54,013 nucleotides of DNA. It comes from an uncultured Lachnospiraceae bacterium. Lineage in GTDB: Bacteria > Bacillota > Clostridia > Lachnospirales > Lachnospiraceae. Position numbers and translations under genes: made by a program. The DNA is taken from positions 1 to 54,013 of the forward strand of contig CANOVJ010000021.1 of assembly GCA_947570615.1 (NCBI GenBank), in the 5' to 3' direction. The notes beneath the pieces are model-generated. The model saw only the letters and a program-made list of their open reading frames with translations, was not told the DNA's origin and did no database searches. This document shows, one piece after another, positions 16,187-25,053 of the stretch (position 1 is its first letter; each line of letters begins with the position of its first letter).

Positions 16187-17215
16187 ATGTCATTTAAGTT
16201 TATTCAGATGCTGCCCACGCCGGATGAGATCAGGAAGCAGTTTCCTGTTCCCGAAAAGCTGGCCAGGCTGAAGGAAGAGAGGGATCAGGAGATACGGGAT
16301 GTGATCACCGGCAAAAGCGACCGTTTTCTGGTGATCATCGGCCCCTGCTCCGCCGACAACGAGGACGCCGTCTGCGACTATGTGTCGCGGCTGGCAAGGC
16401 TGAACGAACAGGTCAGGGACAGGCTGATTCTGATCCCGCGTATTTACACCAACAAGCCCAGGACCACCGGGGAGGGCTATAAGGGAATCGTCCATCAGCC
16501 CGATCCCGGACAGAAGGAGGATTTTCTGGCGGGACTGATCGCCATGCGCAAGATGCATATCCATGCCATAGAAGTGTCGGAGCTGACCGCTGCCGATGAA
16601 ATGCTCTATCCGGATAACTGGGGATACGTGTCGGATATCCTCTCCTACGTGGCCATCGGCGCGCGCTCCGTGGAGGATCAGCAGCACCGGGTGGTGGCCA
16701 GCGGCTTCGACGTCCCCACAGGCATGAAAAATCCCACCAGCGGCAACCTGACGGTGATGCTCAACTCCGTTTATGCCGCCCAGCACGCCCATTCCTTTAT
16801 CTATCGGGGCCAGGAGGTGGAAACCAGCGGGAACAGGCTGGCCCACACGGTGCTGCGGGGAGCCACCAACAAGCATGGCGGGAACCTGCCCAATTATCAC
16901 TATGAGGATCTGAATCTTCTTCTCTCTCTCTACAACGAGCGGGACCTGGTCAACCCGGCCGCCATCATCGACACCAACCACAGTAACTCCGGCAAGCAGT
17001 TTGACCAGCAGATCCGGATTGTAAAGGAAGTGATGCACAGCCGCAGATTAAACGGCGACATCCGCCGTCTGGTAAAAGGCGTCATGATCGAGAGCTACAT
17101 CGAGGAGGGCGCTCAGAAGGTTGGGGGAGGCGTCTACGGCAAATCGATCACAGACCCCTGCCTTGGATGGAAGGATTCAGAGCGCCTGATCCGTGATATC
17201 GCGGAGCTGGAGTAG
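16187..17215 (+). CDS. aroF: 3-deoxy-7-phosphoheptulonate (DAHP) synthase, class I
   Basis: 342 residues. Condenses phosphoenolpyruvate and erythrose 4-phosphate in the first step of the shikimate pathway. It begins MLPTPDEIRKQFPVPEKL after seven residues and has FLVIIGPCSADNEDAV, RIYTNKPRTTGEGYKG, DTNHSNSGKQ and the metal-site C-terminus, all typical of the AroF/G/H type. The ATG at 16187 has GAAGGG upstream; the frame opens at 16112 within the promoter. It stands alone and faces xerD. The feedback amino acid cannot be read from sequence. Confidence 0.94.
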   Translation: MSFKFIQMLPTPDEIRKQFPVPEKLARLKEERDQEIRDVITGKSDRFLVIIGPCSADNEDAVCDYVSRLARLNEQVRDRLILIPRIYTNKPRTTGEGYKGIVHQPDPGQKEDFLAGLIAMRKMHIHAIEVSELTAADEMLYPDNWGYVSDILSYVAIGARSVEDQQHRVVASGFDVPTGMKNPTSGNLTVMLNSVYAAQHAHSFIYRGQEVETSGNRLAHTVLRGATNKHGGNLPNYHYEDLNLLLSLYNERDLVNPAAIIDTNHSNSGKQFDQQIRIVKEVMHSRRLNGDIRRLVKGVMIESYIEEGAQKVGGGVYGKSITDPCLGWKDSERLIRDIAELE

Positions 17216-17239
17216 ATGGGCAAGCCCGGCTCCGTTGTC

Positions 17240-17279
17240 TGACCCAGGGATGGCTGGCGGAGCCTGGCACCCTGGGTCA
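17240..17279. terminator. Bidirectional hairpin between aroF and xerD, built on a repeat unit
   Basis: Arms TGACCCAGGG (17240-17249) and CCCTGGGTCA (17270-17279) pair perfectly between two convergent genes. The loop contains a 23-base family hairpin. It likely ends transcription from both sides, although no long T-run is present. Confidence 0.6.
17249..17271 (+). repeat. Dispersed 23-base hairpin repeat, copy in the aroF-xerD gap
   Basis: Inner stem GGC-GGA-GCC with outer pairs. It is preceded by the 16-base linker CGTTGTCTGACCCAGG (17233-17248) and by what looks like the 3' part of another unit (17216-17232), so this is the remains of a tandem pair. Confidence 0.7.
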
Positions 17280-17282
17280 TAG

Positions 17283-18143
17283 TCAGCGGTCGTTATGTCC
17301 GGCGGCAGCATAGAGCTGTGTCGTCGTCAGATCGGCGTGGCCCAGCAGCTTCTGAACGCGCTTTAGGTCCGCCCCGTTTTCAATCAGACTGGCTGCCAGG
17401 GAGTGCCGGAGGATATTGGGCGTTATGTCCGCCTCAATGCCCGCCCTGAGCGCATAGCGCTTCAAAAGCTTCCAGAAGCCCTGACGGCTCATGGGCGCGC
17501 CGGAGCGGTTGACAAAGAGGGCGTTTTCACGGCCCTGGGCGTCCTGCCCTGTCATGGCTTCCCGGGCTGTCTCCAGATACCGGGCAAGGGCGCTTCCCGC
17601 CCGCTCCCCGAAGGGAACGACTCTCTCTCTGCCCGCGTCCGCGCACACCACATATCCCATTTGCAGGTTAATGTCCTGCACCTTCAGGGAGACCAGCTCC
17701 GTCACCCGGATTCCCGTGGCGCACAGCAGCTCCAGCATGGCCCTGTCCCGGATCTGTCCGGGCGTATCGCCCGCTGGCTGGGCAAGGAGCTTATCGATCT
17801 GGGCGGGCGTGAGAATTTCCGGCAGCTTTCTCTCCACCCTGGGAGCGCGCAGCATCTCCGCCAGCTCCTCCCGGACGATCCCCTCCCGGTAAAGATAACG
17901 GTAAAAAGCCTTCAGCGACGAGATCGCCCTGGAAATCGTGGCGGCCGAGAATTGATTCTTTTCCAGATAGAGTATGTAGGAATTCAGATGGGTGGCGGTA
18001 ATCCTTTTCACCTCCCCGATTCCCTGCTTTTCCAGATAATGATTCAGTCTCATCAGATCTCTGCGGTAGGACTGCGCCGTATTTTCAGAGATTCCTTTCC
18101 GGTTTTGCAGATAAGCTATAAAGGCATTGATTTCTGATTCCAT
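17283..18143 (-). CDS. xerD: Tyrosine recombinase XerD-like
   Basis: 286 residues. The N-terminal SAM-like domain (about 1-85) carries TAQSYRRDLMRL; the catalytic domain has Arg in ATGIRVTEL, His-x-x-Arg region in NILRHSLAASLIENGADL, His in LLGHADLTTTQ and the nucleophile Tyr right after (TTTQLY). It follows spoIIM, the order seen for xerD in many Firmicutes, and so is more likely the chromosome-dimer recombinase than an element integrase. The start is uncertain: ATG 18143 has AGGA upstream, while the frame runs to 18215. Confidence 0.88.
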   Translation of the reverse strand: MESEINAFIAYLQNRKGISENTAQSYRRDLMRLNHYLEKQGIGEVKRITATHLNSYILYLEKNQFSAATISRAISSLKAFYRYLYREGIVREELAEMLRAPRVERKLPEILTPAQIDKLLAQPAGDTPGQIRDRAMLELLCATGIRVTELVSLKVQDINLQMGYVVCADAGRERVVPFGERAGSALARYLETAREAMTGQDAQGRENALFVNRSGAPMSRQGFWKLLKRYALRAGIEADITPNILRHSLAASLIENGADLKRVQKLLGHADLTTTQLYAAAGHNDR

Positions 18144-18215
18144 ATCCGAAGCTGTCCTTTCGTCCCTGTCTGTGCATGTTTTATCCATTATAAACACAGG
18201 ACTGCAAACATGCAA

Positions 18216-18878
18216 TCAGAATATTTTCACCAGATCCGATACCAGCATGGGATTGACATAGCTCTCCAGGATACATCCGATCAGAATCACGATGGCGATC
18301 CACAAAAGAGCGATTCCCTGCCTCAGAAGCCGCTGTCTCCGGCTCCCATACGCTGGCGTCATCCCGCCGTTTCCATACATTCCCCCTCCCATGGAACGGG
18401 CCCTGCCACAGTTCTCAAAGCACCACGCCAGAAGCATCACCTGCGCCGGAATCAGCAGAAGCTGGTGGGGAAAAAGGGTTCCAAGCAAAAGCAGAAGTCC
18501 TTTGATGCCGAAGCGGATAATCGCCGCCGTTATGGTCATTCCCGCCAGCATTCCCTGCCAGAACACCCACACATAGACCGCCGCCAGCCCCAGGGCGGTG
18601 GTTGAGAGAAGAATCAGCGCCGCGCTTTCCCCGACCCTGTGCTTTAACACATACCGCAGAAATCTCCCGCTGTCGATCTCAATATATCTGAGCCGCTCCA
18701 CCGACGCCGGGCTGAAAATCCCATTTTCCGTCAAAAGCAGCTCGTTTCCCATATTCATAAGAAATACGCCCAGAAAAAAGCTCCCCAGGAACAGATAAAA
18801 CCAGATCATATACACATGATTATACCTCTGTGCCCTGCGGCCCCCCTGTCCGGGGATAAACCCGTAATTTCCCGCCAT
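18216..18878 (-). CDS. spoIIM: Stage II sporulation protein M
   Basis: 220 residues, multi-pass membrane protein. SpoIIM acts with SpoIID and SpoIIP in peptidoglycan remodelling during engulfment. Hydrophobic segments include MIWFYLFLGSFFLGVFLMNMG, ALILLSTTALGLAAVYVWVF and the GTLFPHQLLLIPAQVMLL stretch typical of the family. The ATG at 18878 has GGAAAGGGGAGAG upstream; the longer frame to 19181 crosses repeats and a promoter. A sigma-E-like promoter lies about 106 bases upstream. It shows the host sporulates or descends from a sporulator. Confidence 0.9.
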   Translation of the reverse strand: MAGNYGFIPGQGGRRAQRYNHVYMIWFYLFLGSFFLGVFLMNMGNELLLTENGIFSPASVERLRYIEIDSGRFLRYVLKHRVGESAALILLSTTALGLAAVYVWVFWQGMLAGMTITAAIIRFGIKGLLLLLGTLFPHQLLLIPAQVMLLAWCFENCGRARSMGGGMYGNGGMTPAYGSRRQRLLRQGIALLWIAIVILIGCILESYVNPMLVSDLVKIF

Positions 18879-18983
18879 CTCTCTCCCCTTTCCCGTCCAT
18901 GACCTATCCTGCGTCCAGCTCAGCGTGTCCTTTAAAACGCGCCCTCTGTCCGGATATTCGCTCCAAAATCCTTTCTCTGTCCC

Positions 18984-19012
18984 ATTATATGAAAAACAGA
19001 CAGCGCATATGC
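18984..19012 (-). promoter_or_regulatory. Sigma-E-like promoter of spoIIM
   Basis: On the minus strand GCATATG, a 14-base spacer and CATATAAT. This fits the mother-cell sigma-E consensus (-35 KMATATT, -10 CATACAAT) with one mismatch in each box, and spoIIM is a sigma-E gene in Bacillus subtilis. Confidence 0.65.
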
Positions 19013-19038
19013 ACTGCCTGTCTCTGATACAGCAAACG

Positions 19039-19096
19039 CTTCCCCCGCTTTGCAGGGCTGGCTTATTGCTGCAAACGCTCCGCGAAACGTGCTGTC
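19039..19096. repeat. Two opposed 23-base hairpin repeats
   Basis: A minus copy at 19039-19061 (CCC and TGC arms around AAA) and a plus copy at 19074-19096 (CGC-GAA, followed by CGTTGTTTC) lie between spoIIM and the Nudix gene, next to the Nudix stop codon. The second is degenerate. Confidence 0.65.
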
Positions 19097-19104
19097 CGTT
19101 GTTT

Positions 19105-19647
19105 CTACATTTCGCCCCGGTATTTATCCTTGTAGGCCATGATCGCCGCCACGGTCTTTGAGTCCTGTATCTCTCCCGCATAAATCCTTTCTGTCAGCTC
19201 CTGCACCGTGTACGCCTTCACCTGCACATACTCGTCCTCATCCAGATGCTGGCTGCCCGCAGTCAGCCCTCTGGCCAGGTAAATATCTATCTTCTCATTG
19301 CAGAACGCTACTGTGGTGCGGATGGTCAGAAGCAGCTCCACAGAATCCGCCTCATAGCCGGTCTCCTCCTTCAGCTCCCGGATGGCGGCGTCCCTGGTGG
19401 GCTCCTGGGGGGTCAGCAGACCTCCTGCCGGAATTTCCAGCGTGTAACGCTCCAGCGCGTTACGGTACTGGCTGACCATAACCAGCCTTCCCTCGCCGTC
19501 CACCGCAAGCACCGCGGCCGCTCCGTTATGTTTGATAAAATCCCACTTTACCACATTACCGTTGGGTACCCGGATGGTGTCCTGATAGTAATCCAGAATC
19601 GCTCCGTGAGCCACCAGGTCTCTGGACAGTCTCTTAAATTCCTCCAT
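19105..19647 (-). CDS. nudF: ADP-ribose pyrophosphatase (Nudix hydrolase)
   Basis: 180 residues. Cleaves ADP-ribose to AMP and ribose 5-phosphate. The Nudix box is visible (IPAGG, then RDAAIRELKEETGYEAD), preceded by the VSQYRNALERYTLEIPAGG segment common to ADP-ribose pyrophosphatases. The ATG at 19647 has AAGGAGGG upstream. The gene follows the aminotransferase by 43 bases and may be cotranscribed. A degenerate repeat lies in that gap. Confidence 0.88.
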   Translation of the reverse strand: MEEFKRLSRDLVAHGAILDYYQDTIRVPNGNVVKWDFIKHNGAAAVLAVDGEGRLVMVSQYRNALERYTLEIPAGGLLTPQEPTRDAAIRELKEETGYEADSVELLLTIRTTVAFCNEKIDIYLARGLTAGSQHLDEDEYVQVKAYTVQELTERIYAGEIQDSKTVAAIMAYKDKYRGEM

Positions 19648-19665
19648 ACAATCCCTCCTTATAAG

Positions 19666-19688
19666 GTCAGTCTTCGGCGCCTGGCATC
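19666..19688 (+). repeat. Degenerate 23-base hairpin repeat before the Nudix gene
   Basis: The unit keeps the flanks (CTTATAAG before, CGTTATTT after) and the GGCATC end, but the left arm no longer pairs. It lies in the 43-base gap between the aminotransferase and the Nudix gene, close to the Nudix ribosome site. Confidence 0.5.
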
Positions 19689-19690
19689 CG

Positions 19691-20974
19691 TTATTTTTCC
19701 AACAGCTTCTCCACACTGGCAAGCTTAACACACAGCACAAACAGATCCGTGGCCACGGAAAGCTCCTCCTGTGAAGGGAAGGTGGGGGCGATACGGATAT
19801 TGCTGTCTTTTGGATCCGCCTTGTAGGGGTAGGTGGCCCCCGCGCCGGTCATCACCACGCCGGCCTCCTTACACTTGTTTACAATCGCTTTGGCACAACC
19901 CTCCATGGCCTCAAAGGAGATAAAGTATCCGCCTCTGGGCCTGGTCCAGGAGCCGATCTCCAGGCCGCCGAGTTCCTCCTCCAGCACCGACAGAACCGCC
20001 TCGAATTTGGGACGCATGATAGCGGCGTGCTTTTTCATATGCTCCCTCATACCGTCTATGTTTTTAAAATACTTCACATGGCGGAGCTGGTTGAGCTTAT
20101 CAGGCCCGATGGTCTGAATGGTCATAATGCTCTTGATGGAATCCAGGTTCGCCTTAGAGGCCGCAATGGCCGAAATGCCGGAGCCCGGAAAGGTCACCTT
20201 GGAGGTTGAACAGAACTCGTATACCAGATCCTCATTGCCATTCTTTCTGCACTCCTCGAATATTTCCAGCAGCTCATCCCTCTCCTGCTCGTAGAGATCG
20301 TGAACCGCATAGGCATTGTCCCAGAAAATTCTGAAATCCGCCGCAGCGGGACGCAGCGCCGCAAATCTCCTGACCGTCTCGTCAGAATAGGTGTAGCCCT
20401 GGGGATTGGAATACTTCGGCACACACCAGATTCCCTTCACCGCCGGATCCTCATTCACGTATTTTTCAATCAGATCCATATCCGGCCCGCCGGGCGTCAT
20501 GGGAATATTGATCATCTCAATACCAAACTGCTCCGTGATGGAAAAGTGCCTGTCATACCCGGGAACCGGACAGAGAAACTTCACCTTATCCAGCTTACAC
20601 CAGGGAGTGCTGCCGAGCACGCCAAAGAGCATACAGCGTGCAACCGTGTCATACATGATATTGAGGCTGGAATTTCCAAATACAATAATCATATCCTCCG
20701 AAACCCCGATCATATCGGCAACCAGCCTCTTAGCCTCCGGTATCCCGTCGAGCAGACCGTAGTTTCTGCAATCCACTCCTGTCTCCGTCTTTATATTCGT
20801 ACTGGAATTTACGATGTCCAGGAAATCCATCTCCATATTAAGCTGCGATACGGACGCCTTTCCTCTGGACATATCCAGCTTTAATCCCTTTGCCTTCGCT
20901 TTCTCATACTCTCTGTCCAGATCTTCCTTCAGTGCCAGCAGTTCCTTCTCCTCAAGCTCCTTATAAGCTTTCAT
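19691..20974 (-). CDS. Aspartate aminotransferase, AspT/subgroup Ic type
   Basis: 427 residues. A PLP fold-type I aminotransferase. Lys259 in CSTSKVTFPGSGIS is the PLP lysine, with SNPQGYTYS (Asn190), DNAYAVHDLY and RPRGGYFISF (substrate Arg) as further landmarks. Long N-terminal helix and RGKASVSQLNM match the aspartate transaminase group first described in corynebacteria (PF12897) rather than the classical AspC. Substrate is inferred from that family. An AGGAGGG site precedes the ATG. A palindrome upstream suggests regulation. Confidence 0.85.
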   Translation of the reverse strand: MKAYKELEEKELLALKEDLDREYEKAKAKGLKLDMSRGKASVSQLNMEMDFLDIVNSSTNIKTETGVDCRNYGLLDGIPEAKRLVADMIGVSEDMIIVFGNSSLNIMYDTVARCMLFGVLGSTPWCKLDKVKFLCPVPGYDRHFSITEQFGIEMINIPMTPGGPDMDLIEKYVNEDPAVKGIWCVPKYSNPQGYTYSDETVRRFAALRPAAADFRIFWDNAYAVHDLYEQERDELLEIFEECRKNGNEDLVYEFCSTSKVTFPGSGISAIAASKANLDSIKSIMTIQTIGPDKLNQLRHVKYFKNIDGMREHMKKHAAIMRPKFEAVLSVLEEELGGLEIGSWTRPRGGYFISFEAMEGCAKAIVNKCKEAGVVMTGAGATYPYKADPKDSNIRIAPTFPSQEELSVATDLFVLCVKLASVEKLLEK

Positions 20975-21014
20975 AGCACATATCCCTCCTGTGATTCTCT
21001 CCTAAATAGTATGA

Positions 21015-21037
21015 TTGGATAATTGTATACAATCCAA
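21015..21037. promoter_or_regulatory. Palindrome in the aminotransferase promoter region
   Basis: Arms TTGGAT (21015-21020) and ATCCAA (21032-21037) flank a TTGTATACAA core. TTGTATACAA is typical of operators for GntR-family repressors. It lies about 40-63 bases upstream of the start codon, where it would overlap the promoter. No GntR gene is in the window. Confidence 0.5.
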
Positions 21038-21108
21038 CGCCCACACTATTCTACTATAACATTCCCCTCCAAACAAGAACTTTTTTTATTTTTTAAAAAT
21101 TTTTTTAC

Positions 21109-21149
21109 AAAAAAGGAAGTATTGAAAACACTGCATCTTCAATACTTCC
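21109..21149 (-). terminator. Intrinsic terminator of rny
   Basis: On the minus strand GGAAGTATTGAA (21149-21138) pairs perfectly with TTCAATACTTCC (21126-21115) and is followed by TTTTTT. It lies 24 bases after the rny stop codon. Confidence 0.92.
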
Positions 21150-21172
21150 CTCTCATCTGAAATCATACAAAA

Positions 21173-22720
21173 CTATTTTGCATAATCAATTACCCTGGAT
21201 TCTCTGATCACATTCACCTTGATCTGCCCGGGATATTCCAGTTCAGCTTCAATCTGTCTGGAAATATCTCTGGCCAGCAGTACCATGTCTGAATCAGAAA
21301 TCTGTTCCGGAACTACCATTACACGAATCTCTCTACCTGCCTGAATTGCAAAAGATTTATCTACGCCTTTAAAATTGTTTGTGATATCTTCTAACTGTTT
21401 AAGTCTGCTCGTATAAGTCTCAAGGGTTTCCCTTCTTGCCCCCGGTCTGGCGGCGGATATGGTATCGGAAGCCTGTACAATACATGCGATCAGCGTCTGA
21501 GGCTCCACATCCCCGTGGTGGGATTCCACCGCGTTGATAACAGTAGGAGATTCCCTGTACTTCCTGCACAGCTCCACTCCAAGCTGAATATGGGAACCTT
21601 CCATCTCGTGGTCCACAGCCTTGCCTATATCATGCAGAAGGCCTGCTCTCTTGGCCATTCTCACATCGAGCCCGAGCTCGGATGCAAGCAGACCGGAAAG
21701 CTGGGCAACCTCTATGGAATGCTTGAGTGCATTCTGGCCATAGCTGGTTCTGAATTTCATCTTACCAAGCAGTCTCACAAGCTCGGGATGAATCCCGTGA
21801 ACCCCTACCTCAAGGGTAGCCGCCTCGCCCTCCTCCTTGATCATGATATCCACTTCTTTTTGGGCTTTCTCAACCATTTCCTCAATTCTGGCCGGATGGA
21901 TACGTCCGTCCACAATGAGCTTTTCAAGGGCAATCCTTGCCACTTCTCTGCGGATCGGGTCAAAGCCCGACAGTATCACCGCCTCCGGCGTGTCGTCGAT
22001 GATCAGATCGACTCCCGTAAGCGTCTCGAGCGTTCTGATGTTTCTGCCCTCTCTGCCGATGATCCTTCCCTTCATTTCATCGTTGGGAAGCTGTACCACC
22101 GATATGGTGGTCTCAGATACATGGTCGGCCGCACATTTCTGTATCGCCGTAACCACATACTCTCTGGCCTTCTTGTCCGCTTCTTCCCTGGCGCGACTCT
22201 CCATTTCCTTGATCATCACAGCCGTTTCATGCTTTACTTCGTCTTCAACAATTTTCAGTAAATACTCTTTTGCCTGCTCGGAGGTTAAACCTGAGATTCG
22301 TTCCAGTTCCTGTAATCGCTGCTCATTCAGCTTTGAAATTTCGCCCCGCAGCTTGTTGAGTTCATTTTCCTTCGCTGTCAGGCTGGCTTCCTTCTTCTCG
22401 ATCGCCTCTGTCTTTCTGTCGATGTTCTCTTCCTTCTGCTGGATCCTGCGCTCATAGCGCTGTGTCTCGGCACGACGTTCCTTAATCTCTCTGTCCAGCT
22501 CATTCTTGGTACGAATGGACTCTTCCTTGACCTCAAGTAAGGACTCGCGCTTCTTCGTCTCCGCAGTTTTCAGGGCTTCATCGATAATCTCCCGCGCTTT
22601 CTCCTCGGCATTTCCGATCCTGGCCTCCGATACCTTTTTGTGATATGCAGTCGCCACAAACCATGCCGCAGGAACCGCTACGACCAACGTGAGGAAGATC
22701 GCAATCAAAACCTGCACCAT
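21173..22720 (-). CDS. rny: Ribonuclease Y
   Basis: 515 residues. Membrane-anchored endoribonuclease that starts mRNA decay in Firmicutes. Residues 3-25 are the N-terminal membrane segment; residues 30-200 form a long charged coiled coil; the KH domain contains [24 protein letters not shown]; the HD domain has [14 protein letters not shown] and [13 protein letters not shown]. The C-terminus ends with the family motif [19 protein letters not shown]. It follows recX with a 138-base gap that holds a GC hairpin (ACCGGC/GCCGGT). Confidence 0.96.
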   Translation of the reverse strand: MVQVLIAIFLTLVVAVPAAWFVATAYHKKVSEARIGNAEEKAREIIDEALKTAETKKRESLLEVKEESIRTKNELDREIKERRAETQRYERRIQQKEENIDRKTEAIEKKEASLTAKENELNKLRGEISKLNEQRLQELERISGLTSEQAKEYLLKIVEDEVKHETAVMIKEMESRAREEADKKAREYVVTAIQKCAADHVSETTISVVQLPNDEMKGRIIGREGRNIRTLETLTGVDLIIDDTPEAVILSGFDPIRREVARIALEKLIVDGRIHPARIEEMVEKAQKEVDIMIKEEGEAATLEVGVHGIHPELVRLLGKMKFRTSYGQNALKHSIEVAQLSGLLASELGLDVRMAKRAGLLHDIGKAVDHEMEGSHIQLGVELCRKYRESPTVINAVESHHGDVEPQTLIACIVQASDTISAARPGARRETLETYTSRLKQLEDITNNFKGVDKSFAIQAGREIRVMVVPEQISDSDMVLLARDISRQIEAELEYPGQIKVNVIRESRVIDYAK

Positions 22721-22858
22721 TTACAGGAGCACCTCCTTATTTAGTTTTCATTGTACTACGATTTATAATAGAATGTATGTAACAACACCGGCAGGGAAAC
22801 GCCGGTCTATTGTATCCGCAACATTCTAAAAGCAATCTACAACAGTTAAATTTTAAAC

Positions 22859-23482
22859 TTAAACAGAGGTATTGTCAAGTAAAAGTACACTTCTAATATT
22901 TTCTGTATCGAACCCCTTACGGTAGAGAAAAGCCATCATTTTCTGCTTTTCTTTGGGTCCGGCCTCGTTTACGGAAAAATTTTTCTTCACAAGCCAGCGC
23001 GAAATCTGTTCCTTTTCCAGCTCTCCGCTCTCCGCCCCCGCCACATTCTCCCAGGCGTTTCTGATAATCTCCTCCGGGACGCCTCTGATCAGCAGGTCGG
23101 CAAAAATCCTTCTCTTACTGCGCCTTTCCATGCCGGACTCGATATAATCCCGGGCATATTTCTCATCGTCCACATAACCAAAGGACGCCACATAGGCAAG
23201 AGCCTCCTGCACGATCGTGTCCGGATAGCCTCCCATCTGCAGCTTATCCTTAAGCTGTGCGACAGTATATGGCCGTTTCGTCAGAAGGTTCATGGCGCGC
23301 AGCTTCGCGCGTCTGGGAAGGAGCTCTTCCATAATATCGCGATATACCTGCGGGTCAATCTCCCTTCCCTGCTCAATACCACAGGTTCTGATCTCGCCGG
23401 CGTACAGAGTAAAGGCGTATTCCTCATCGATATATATTTTCATCCGGGCTCCTGACACTTCTGTGATCTGTGTAACTGTCAT
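22859..23482 (-). CDS. recX: Regulatory protein RecX
   Basis: 207 residues. RecX limits RecA filament growth. Three-helix repeats are visible: RAKLRAMNLLTKRPYTVAQLKDKL, then DDEKYARDYIESGMERRSKRRIFADL, then QISRWLVKKNFS through MAFLYRKGF. It begins 6 bases after recA, so both should share the LexA-controlled promoter. Confidence 0.92.
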   Translation of the reverse strand: MTVTQITEVSGARMKIYIDEEYAFTLYAGEIRTCGIEQGREIDPQVYRDIMEELLPRRAKLRAMNLLTKRPYTVAQLKDKLQMGGYPDTIVQEALAYVASFGYVDDEKYARDYIESGMERRSKRRIFADLLIRGVPEEIIRNAWENVAGAESGELEKEQISRWLVKKNFSVNEAGPKEKQKMMAFLYRKGFDTENIRSVLLLDNTSV

Positions 23483-23488
23483 ATGTAA

Positions 23489-24598
23489 CTATTCCTTTTT
23501 TGCGGATGCGCTTTCCGACTTTCTGGCAGAGGACTCAGACTTCTTCGCGGCGGATGAGGTCTTCTCGCTCTCCTCCCCGCTTTCTTCGTCTGTCTTACCG
23601 GTATTTTGCAGACCGTAGTGTTCCCGCACCTTCCCGGAGATCTCCTCGAAAATTTCCGGGTTATCCCGCAGATACTGCTTCGTATTCTCCCTGCCCTGTC
23701 CGATTTTATTCCCACCGTAGGCATACCAGGCGCCGCTCTTACTCACGATACCGGCTCCGGCCGCGAGGTCCAGCACATCTCCCTCCACGGAGATTCCCTC
23801 CCCGAAGATAATATCAAACTCTGCCTCCTTAAAGGGAGGCGCAATCTTATTCTTGACCACCTTGACCCTGGTCCTGTTGCCGATGGTCTCTCCGCTCTGC
23901 TTGAGCGCTTCAATCCTTCTCACGTCCAGACGCACCGAGGAATAGAATTTGAGAGCGCGTCCTCCCGTGGTGGTCTCAGGATTGCCGAACATAACCCCTA
24001 CCTTCTCGCGGAGCTGGTTGATAAAGATTACGGTACAGTTGGACTTGCTGATAACCGCGGTCAGCTTGCGCAGCGCCTGGGACATCAGCCTGGCCTGCAG
24101 TCCCACATGGGAATCCCCCATGTCTCCGTCGATCTCCGCCCTGGGCACAAGAGCCGCCACCGAGTCCACCACGATGATATCGATGGCTCCCGAACGGACC
24201 ATGGTCTCCGTGATCTCCAGCGCCTGCTCCCCGTTGTCAGGCTGGGAAATATATAAATTATCCACATCCACGCCAATATTCCTGGCGTAGACCGGATCCA
24301 GGGCGTGCTCCGCATCGATGAATCCCGCGATGCCGCCTCTCTTCTGAACCTCCGCGATCATATGCAGGGTAACCGTCGTCTTACCGCTGGACTCCGGACC
24401 GTAGATCTCCACGATCCTTCCCCTGGGAATGCCGCCCAGCCCCAGGGCGATATCAAGGCTTAAGGAGCCTGTGGGGATGGTCTCCACGTTCATATGGGCG
24501 GAATTATCCCCCAGCTTCATCACCGCCCCCTTTCCAAACTGCTTCTCGATCTGACCCAGCGCGGCGTCCAGTGCTTTTAACTTATCATCCTTTTCCAT
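23489..24598 (-). CDS. recA: Recombinase RecA
   Basis: 369 residues. ATP-dependent strand exchange and LexA co-protease. Walker A is GPESSGKTT (67-75); [30 protein letters not shown] and [20 protein letters not shown] are core signatures. The C-terminal 35 residues are a Ser/Lys/Glu-rich tail, longer than the minimal acidic tail. The ATG at 24598 has AAAGGAG upstream; the frame to 24694 crosses the promoter. Two LexA boxes overlap that promoter. Confidence 0.97.
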   Translation of the reverse strand: MEKDDKLKALDAALGQIEKQFGKGAVMKLGDNSAHMNVETIPTGSLSLDIALGLGGIPRGRIVEIYGPESSGKTTVTLHMIAEVQKRGGIAGFIDAEHALDPVYARNIGVDVDNLYISQPDNGEQALEITETMVRSGAIDIIVVDSVAALVPRAEIDGDMGDSHVGLQARLMSQALRKLTAVISKSNCTVIFINQLREKVGVMFGNPETTTGGRALKFYSSVRLDVRRIEALKQSGETIGNRTRVKVVKNKIAPPFKEAEFDIIFGEGISVEGDVLDLAAGAGIVSKSGAWYAYGGNKIGQGRENTKQYLRDNPEIFEEISGKVREHYGLQNTGKTDEESGEESEKTSSAAKKSESSARKSESASAKKE

Positions 24599-24647
24599 AA
24601 AACAGCTTCTCCTTTTCTCCCATATGCCGCCATGACATATGTGCTGA

Positions 24648-24659
24648 GAACATTTGTTC
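24648..24659. promoter_or_regulatory. LexA (SOS) box 1 of recA
   Basis: GAACATTTGTTC fits the Gram-positive LexA consensus GAAC-N4-GTTC perfectly. It lies just downstream of the -10 element, at the start of the recA transcript. Confidence 0.9.
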
Positions 24660-24665
24660 TTAATA

Positions 24666-24694
24666 ACTATAAAACAAACGTTCGACTTTGTCAA
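24666..24694 (-). promoter_or_regulatory. recA promoter
   Basis: On the minus strand TTGACA (24694-24689), a 17-base spacer and TATAGT (24671-24666). The spacer contains the second LexA box. The start would be near 24659, within box 1. Confidence 0.9.
24672..24683. promoter_or_regulatory. LexA (SOS) box 2 in the recA promoter spacer
   Basis: On the minus strand GAACGTTTGTTT, one mismatch from GAAC-N4-GTTC, fills the spacer between -35 and -10. Two boxes suggest tight or cooperative repression of recA-recX. Confidence 0.75.
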
Positions 24695-24789
24695 CAGATA
24701 TTTTCAATGCTCAAACTCATTATACATTATCAGGTGTCCAATAAAACTCCCTCAAAGGCATCTCTCCCTTCTTTTTGACACAGGCCGCC

Positions 24790-24927
24790 GACAGGGCGCT
24801 CTGCCGGCCATCCGTTGTCACCATAAGCCGGCCCGCGAAGCGTGACGACGTCTGTTTAACATAAGAACGGTTCGCGAATCGCGCTGTCCCTCGCTTCATA
24901 TAAAGACGGTTGGCAAAGCGTGCCGTC
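24790..24927 (+). repeat. Array of four 23-base hairpin repeats
   Basis: Copies at 24790-24812 (degenerate), 24827-24849, 24866-24888 and 24905-24927, the last three exactly 39 bases apart. Linkers such as GTCTGTTTAACATAAG match those of other arrays. The fourth copy pairs GACGG with CCGTC, where copies elsewhere pair GATG with CATC: both sides have changed together. Confidence 0.88.
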
Positions 24928-25009
24928 CGTTGTCTTGCTTTGGATTCAGGGCAGAAAATGCCGGATATGCAAAGCAGAATTCCCGCCGCCTTAAGAGAAA
25001 CGGCAGACA

Positions 25010-25053
25010 ATACAGCAGACATTCCCGGGACTGCCCTCCGGTGTCTGCTGTAT
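25010..25053 (-). terminator. Hairpin downstream of the anchored unknown gene
   Basis: Arms ATACAGCAGAC (25010-25020) and GTCTGCTGTAT (25043-25053) pair over 11 bp with a 22-base loop, 32 bases after the stop codon at 25085. The T-run on the minus strand is short. Confidence 0.6.

Noticed and set aside
17283-18143. Element integrase
   Set aside because: Position after spoIIM and XerD-like motifs point to the housekeeping recombinase, and it is 14 kb from the element.
24790-24927. CRISPR array
   Set aside because: Regular spacing suggested it, but the conserved part is a 16-base linker, hairpin arms vary in a paired way, there are only four units, single units occur elsewhere and no cas genes are present.
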